Assembly (NCBI GenBank): GCA_002049985.1
Contig: MVCY01000092.1
Span: 1-6,558 of the forward strand
Reading direction: 5' to 3'
Source of the DNA: Candidatus Latescibacteria bacterium 4484_181
Lineage (GTDB): Bacteria; Latescibacterota; MVCY01
Length of the DNA stretch: 6,558 nucleotides
The notes under the pieces are model-generated. The model saw only the letters and a program-made list of their open reading frames with translations. It did no database searches and was not told the DNA's origin. Of this stretch, positions 5,397 through 6,558 are shown in pieces (positions within the stretch are counted from its first letter, which is position 1; each line of letters begins with the position of its first letter). The position numbers and the translations under genes are program-made.

Positions 5397-5778
5397 AAAG
5401 GGTCGCAAATTGGGCAGAACTTCCAGCCATAGAAAAGCGATGCTCCGGAATCTGGTGACCTCTCTTATTGAATACGAGGCAGTCAAAACCACCGACGCCA
5501 AGGCAAAAGAGATGAGGGCCTTAGCCGAGAAGATGATCACCCTTGCCAAAAGAGGGGACCTGCACGCACGCCGACAGGTATTAGAAGTGCTCCGAGGTAA
5601 AAAGGCTACAGCTAAGCTGTTTGATACTATTGCTCCCAGGTTTGCTGAGCGAGAAGGGGGTTATACCCGAATTATCAAAATTGGCCAACGTAAAGGGGAC
5701 GGGGCTCCCATATCCCTGATTGAGCTCATCGGCAGGCAGCGAAGTGCACCCCAGACCGGGGCGAAAAAGGGAGCATGA
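5383..5778 (+). CDS. rplQ: 50S ribosomal protein L17
   Basis: L17 is a large-subunit protein near the peptide exit tunnel, normally encoded last in the alpha operon. The product has 131 residues with the family core MRHLKKGRKLGRTSSHRKAM, LRNLVTSLIEYEAVKTTDAKAKEM, then GGYTRIIKIGQRKGDGAP near the C-terminus and a short basic Gly/Ala/Lys tail. The ATG at 5383 overlaps the rpoA end by 14 bases, and AAAGGAGG at 5366-5373 inside rpoA gives a strong ribosome binding site at ideal spacing. A terminator follows 26 bases after the stop. The gene is intact. Confidence 0.97.
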   Translation: MRHLKKGRKLGRTSSHRKAMLRNLVTSLIEYEAVKTTDAKAKEMRALAEKMITLAKRGDLHARRQVLEVLRGKKATAKLFDTIAPRFAEREGGYTRIIKIGQRKGDGAPISLIELIGRQRSAPQTGAKKGA

Positions 5779-5804
5779 TATGGAATTGGTAGCGCTGAAT
5801 CTGT

Positions 5805-5846
5805 AAGGGGCAAGTGGCCATCTGCAAGCTGCATTGCCCCTTTTTA
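5805..5846 (+). terminator. Rho-independent terminator of the ribosomal operon
   Basis: AAGGGGCAA at 5805-5813 pairs perfectly with TTGCCCCTT at 5834-5842, enclosing a 20-base loop that can form a small internal hairpin (gca-agc-tgc). A run of five T starts at 5841, overlapping the last two stem bases. It sits just after rplQ, the natural end of this operon. Confidence 0.88.
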
Positions 5847-5863
5847 CATTATGGGAATTTGTC

Positions 5864-6558
5864 ATGAATTCTCCTCTGTCTCCCAGAAGATTGTCTTGGG
5901 CTTTCTGCTTTTTGGGCTGGATTGTTGCACCCCTGAGAGGAGAAGCATTAGAGACCAAGGCCCTTTGGGTGGTGAAAGACGCTCTCTGCTCTCCCGCCAG
6001 TGTGTCCGAAATGACAAGAACTGCGTGGAAAAACGGATTCAATCTGATTCTGGTACAGGTGAGATCCCGAGGTGATGCCTTTTACAGAAGCCAGTTCGTC
6101 CCTTTGGCAGAGGCGATTCAAGGGAGTCAAGAGCCCGAATTTGACCCCCTAAAACTGGCTGTGGAGGAAGGACATCGAGCCGGTCTCCAGGTACATGCCT
6201 GGGTTAACATCTACATCCTCTGGTCATCCCCCTACCACCCTGTCAACCCAAAACACCTCTTCTACTTACATCCCGACTGGTTCGCCCGCTCAGATGGCAG
6301 CAGAATCAGACCGAAAAAGATATTCCTCTCCCCCGAGTTACCCCAGGTAAGAGAACACCTGCTCAATGTGATAGAGGAGATCATCGAAAACTATCAGATC
6401 GACGGACTCCACTTGGACTACGTGAGATATCCCAATAACCACTATGATTATAACCTCACGGCAAGAACCAGATTCATGCAAAGATACGCCATTGATCCCC
6501 TGGGGCTCGCTCAGGGTTCAGAGAAACTTGCCGATATATTTGGAGTGGTGGGGATCGA
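5864..6558 (+). CDS. Secreted GHL10/DUF187-like putative glycoside hydrolase (3' end beyond window)
   Basis: This reading frame is open from ATG 5864 to the window end (231 residues seen). The N-terminus is a Sec signal peptide: basic MNSPLSPRR, hydrophobic LSWAFCFLGWIVAPL, and a likely cleavage near GEA (26-28). The mature part matches the glycosyl-hydrolase-like 10 (DUF187) pattern: ALWVVKDALCSPASV (33-47), NGFNLILVQVRSRGDAFYRS (58-76 core), DPLKLAVEEGHRAGLQVHAWVN (94-115), HPDWFA (136-141), then SPELPQVREHLL and the hallmark DGLHLDYVRYP (180-190). The family adopts a TIM-barrel fold; members probably act on cell-wall or other polysaccharides, but the substrate here is unknown. D185 is a candidate active-site residue by analogy. 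The gene starts 18 bases after the terminator, so it presumably has its own promoter, which I could not identify, or depends on readthrough. GGGA at 5853-5856 is a weak ribosome binding site. It has no evident link to translation. Confidence 0.82.
   Translation, partial: MNSPLSPRRLSWAFCFLGWIVAPLRGEALETKALWVVKDALCSPASVSEMTRTAWKNGFNLILVQVRSRGDAFYRSQFVPLAEAIQGSQEPEFDPLKLAVEEGHRAGLQVHAWVNIYILWSSPYHPVNPKHLFYLHPDWFARSDGSRIRPKKIFLSPELPQVREHLLNVIEEIIENYQIDGLHLDYVRYPNNHYDYNLTARTRFMQRYAIDPLGLAQGSEKLADIFGVVGI

Noticed and set aside
5780..5806. Eight-codon frame MELVALNL between rplQ and the terminator
   Set aside because: It has no ribosome binding site of its own, is tiny, and its stop overlaps the terminator stem; most likely chance.
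5851..6075. Frame starting ATG 5851 overlapping the hydrolase gene
   Set aside because: It lies in another frame, its product has no family features, and the ATG 5864 frame has a signal peptide and GHL10 motifs.

Overview
This window is the distal part of a bacterial spc/alpha ribosomal-protein operon, all on the + strand, followed by a terminator and the start of an unrelated secreted-protein gene. The order is (rpsE 3' end?) - rpmD - rplO - secY - adk - infA - rpmJ - rpsM - rpsK - rpsD - rpoA - rplQ - terminator - GHL10-type hydrolase (cut by the window end). The spacing is tight: rplQ overlaps rpoA, rpoA overlaps rpsD, and most other gaps are under 40 bases. The genes supply 50S proteins (L30, L15, L36, L17), 30S proteins (S13, S11, S4), initiation factor 1, the SecY translocon channel, adenylate kinase and the RNA polymerase alpha subunit.

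The organism is a bacterium of moderate GC. RpoA has a PRRVE...TLTDDYGKF-type N-terminus and a GRGYVP...FSPVRKVNY core that recall Acidobacteriota, Desulfobacterota, Nitrospirota and related candidate phyla. Adk has a four-cysteine zinc lid, and S4 and L36 are zinc-type. No map gene lies between adk and infA. Arginine codons in the ribosomal genes are often AGG/AGA. The lineage call is inference and weak.

The striking feature is that several normally inviolate genes look damaged while their neighbours are perfect. rplO is frameshifted by an exact 13-bp tandem duplication (653-679). The secY start is thrown out of frame by a second exact 13-bp tandem duplication (772-798). Deleting one copy in each case restores a textbook L15 C-terminus and SecY N-terminus. 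rpsM loses its conserved C-terminal half at about 3370, at a 7-bp direct repeat that is also spaced 13 bp, and is followed by unrelated sequence. rpsD lacks about 50 C-terminal residues and runs straight into the rpoA start. The putative rpsE tail also looks degenerate. Either the locus has really undergone small duplications and deletions (decay, a spare copy, reversible slippage, element footprints), or the sequence carries assembly errors. These explanations cannot be separated from the sequence alone.

The region after rplQ holds a clear intrinsic terminator (5805-5846). Eighteen bases later begins a signal-peptide-bearing GHL10/DUF187-like protein that is not functionally linked to the ribosomal genes.
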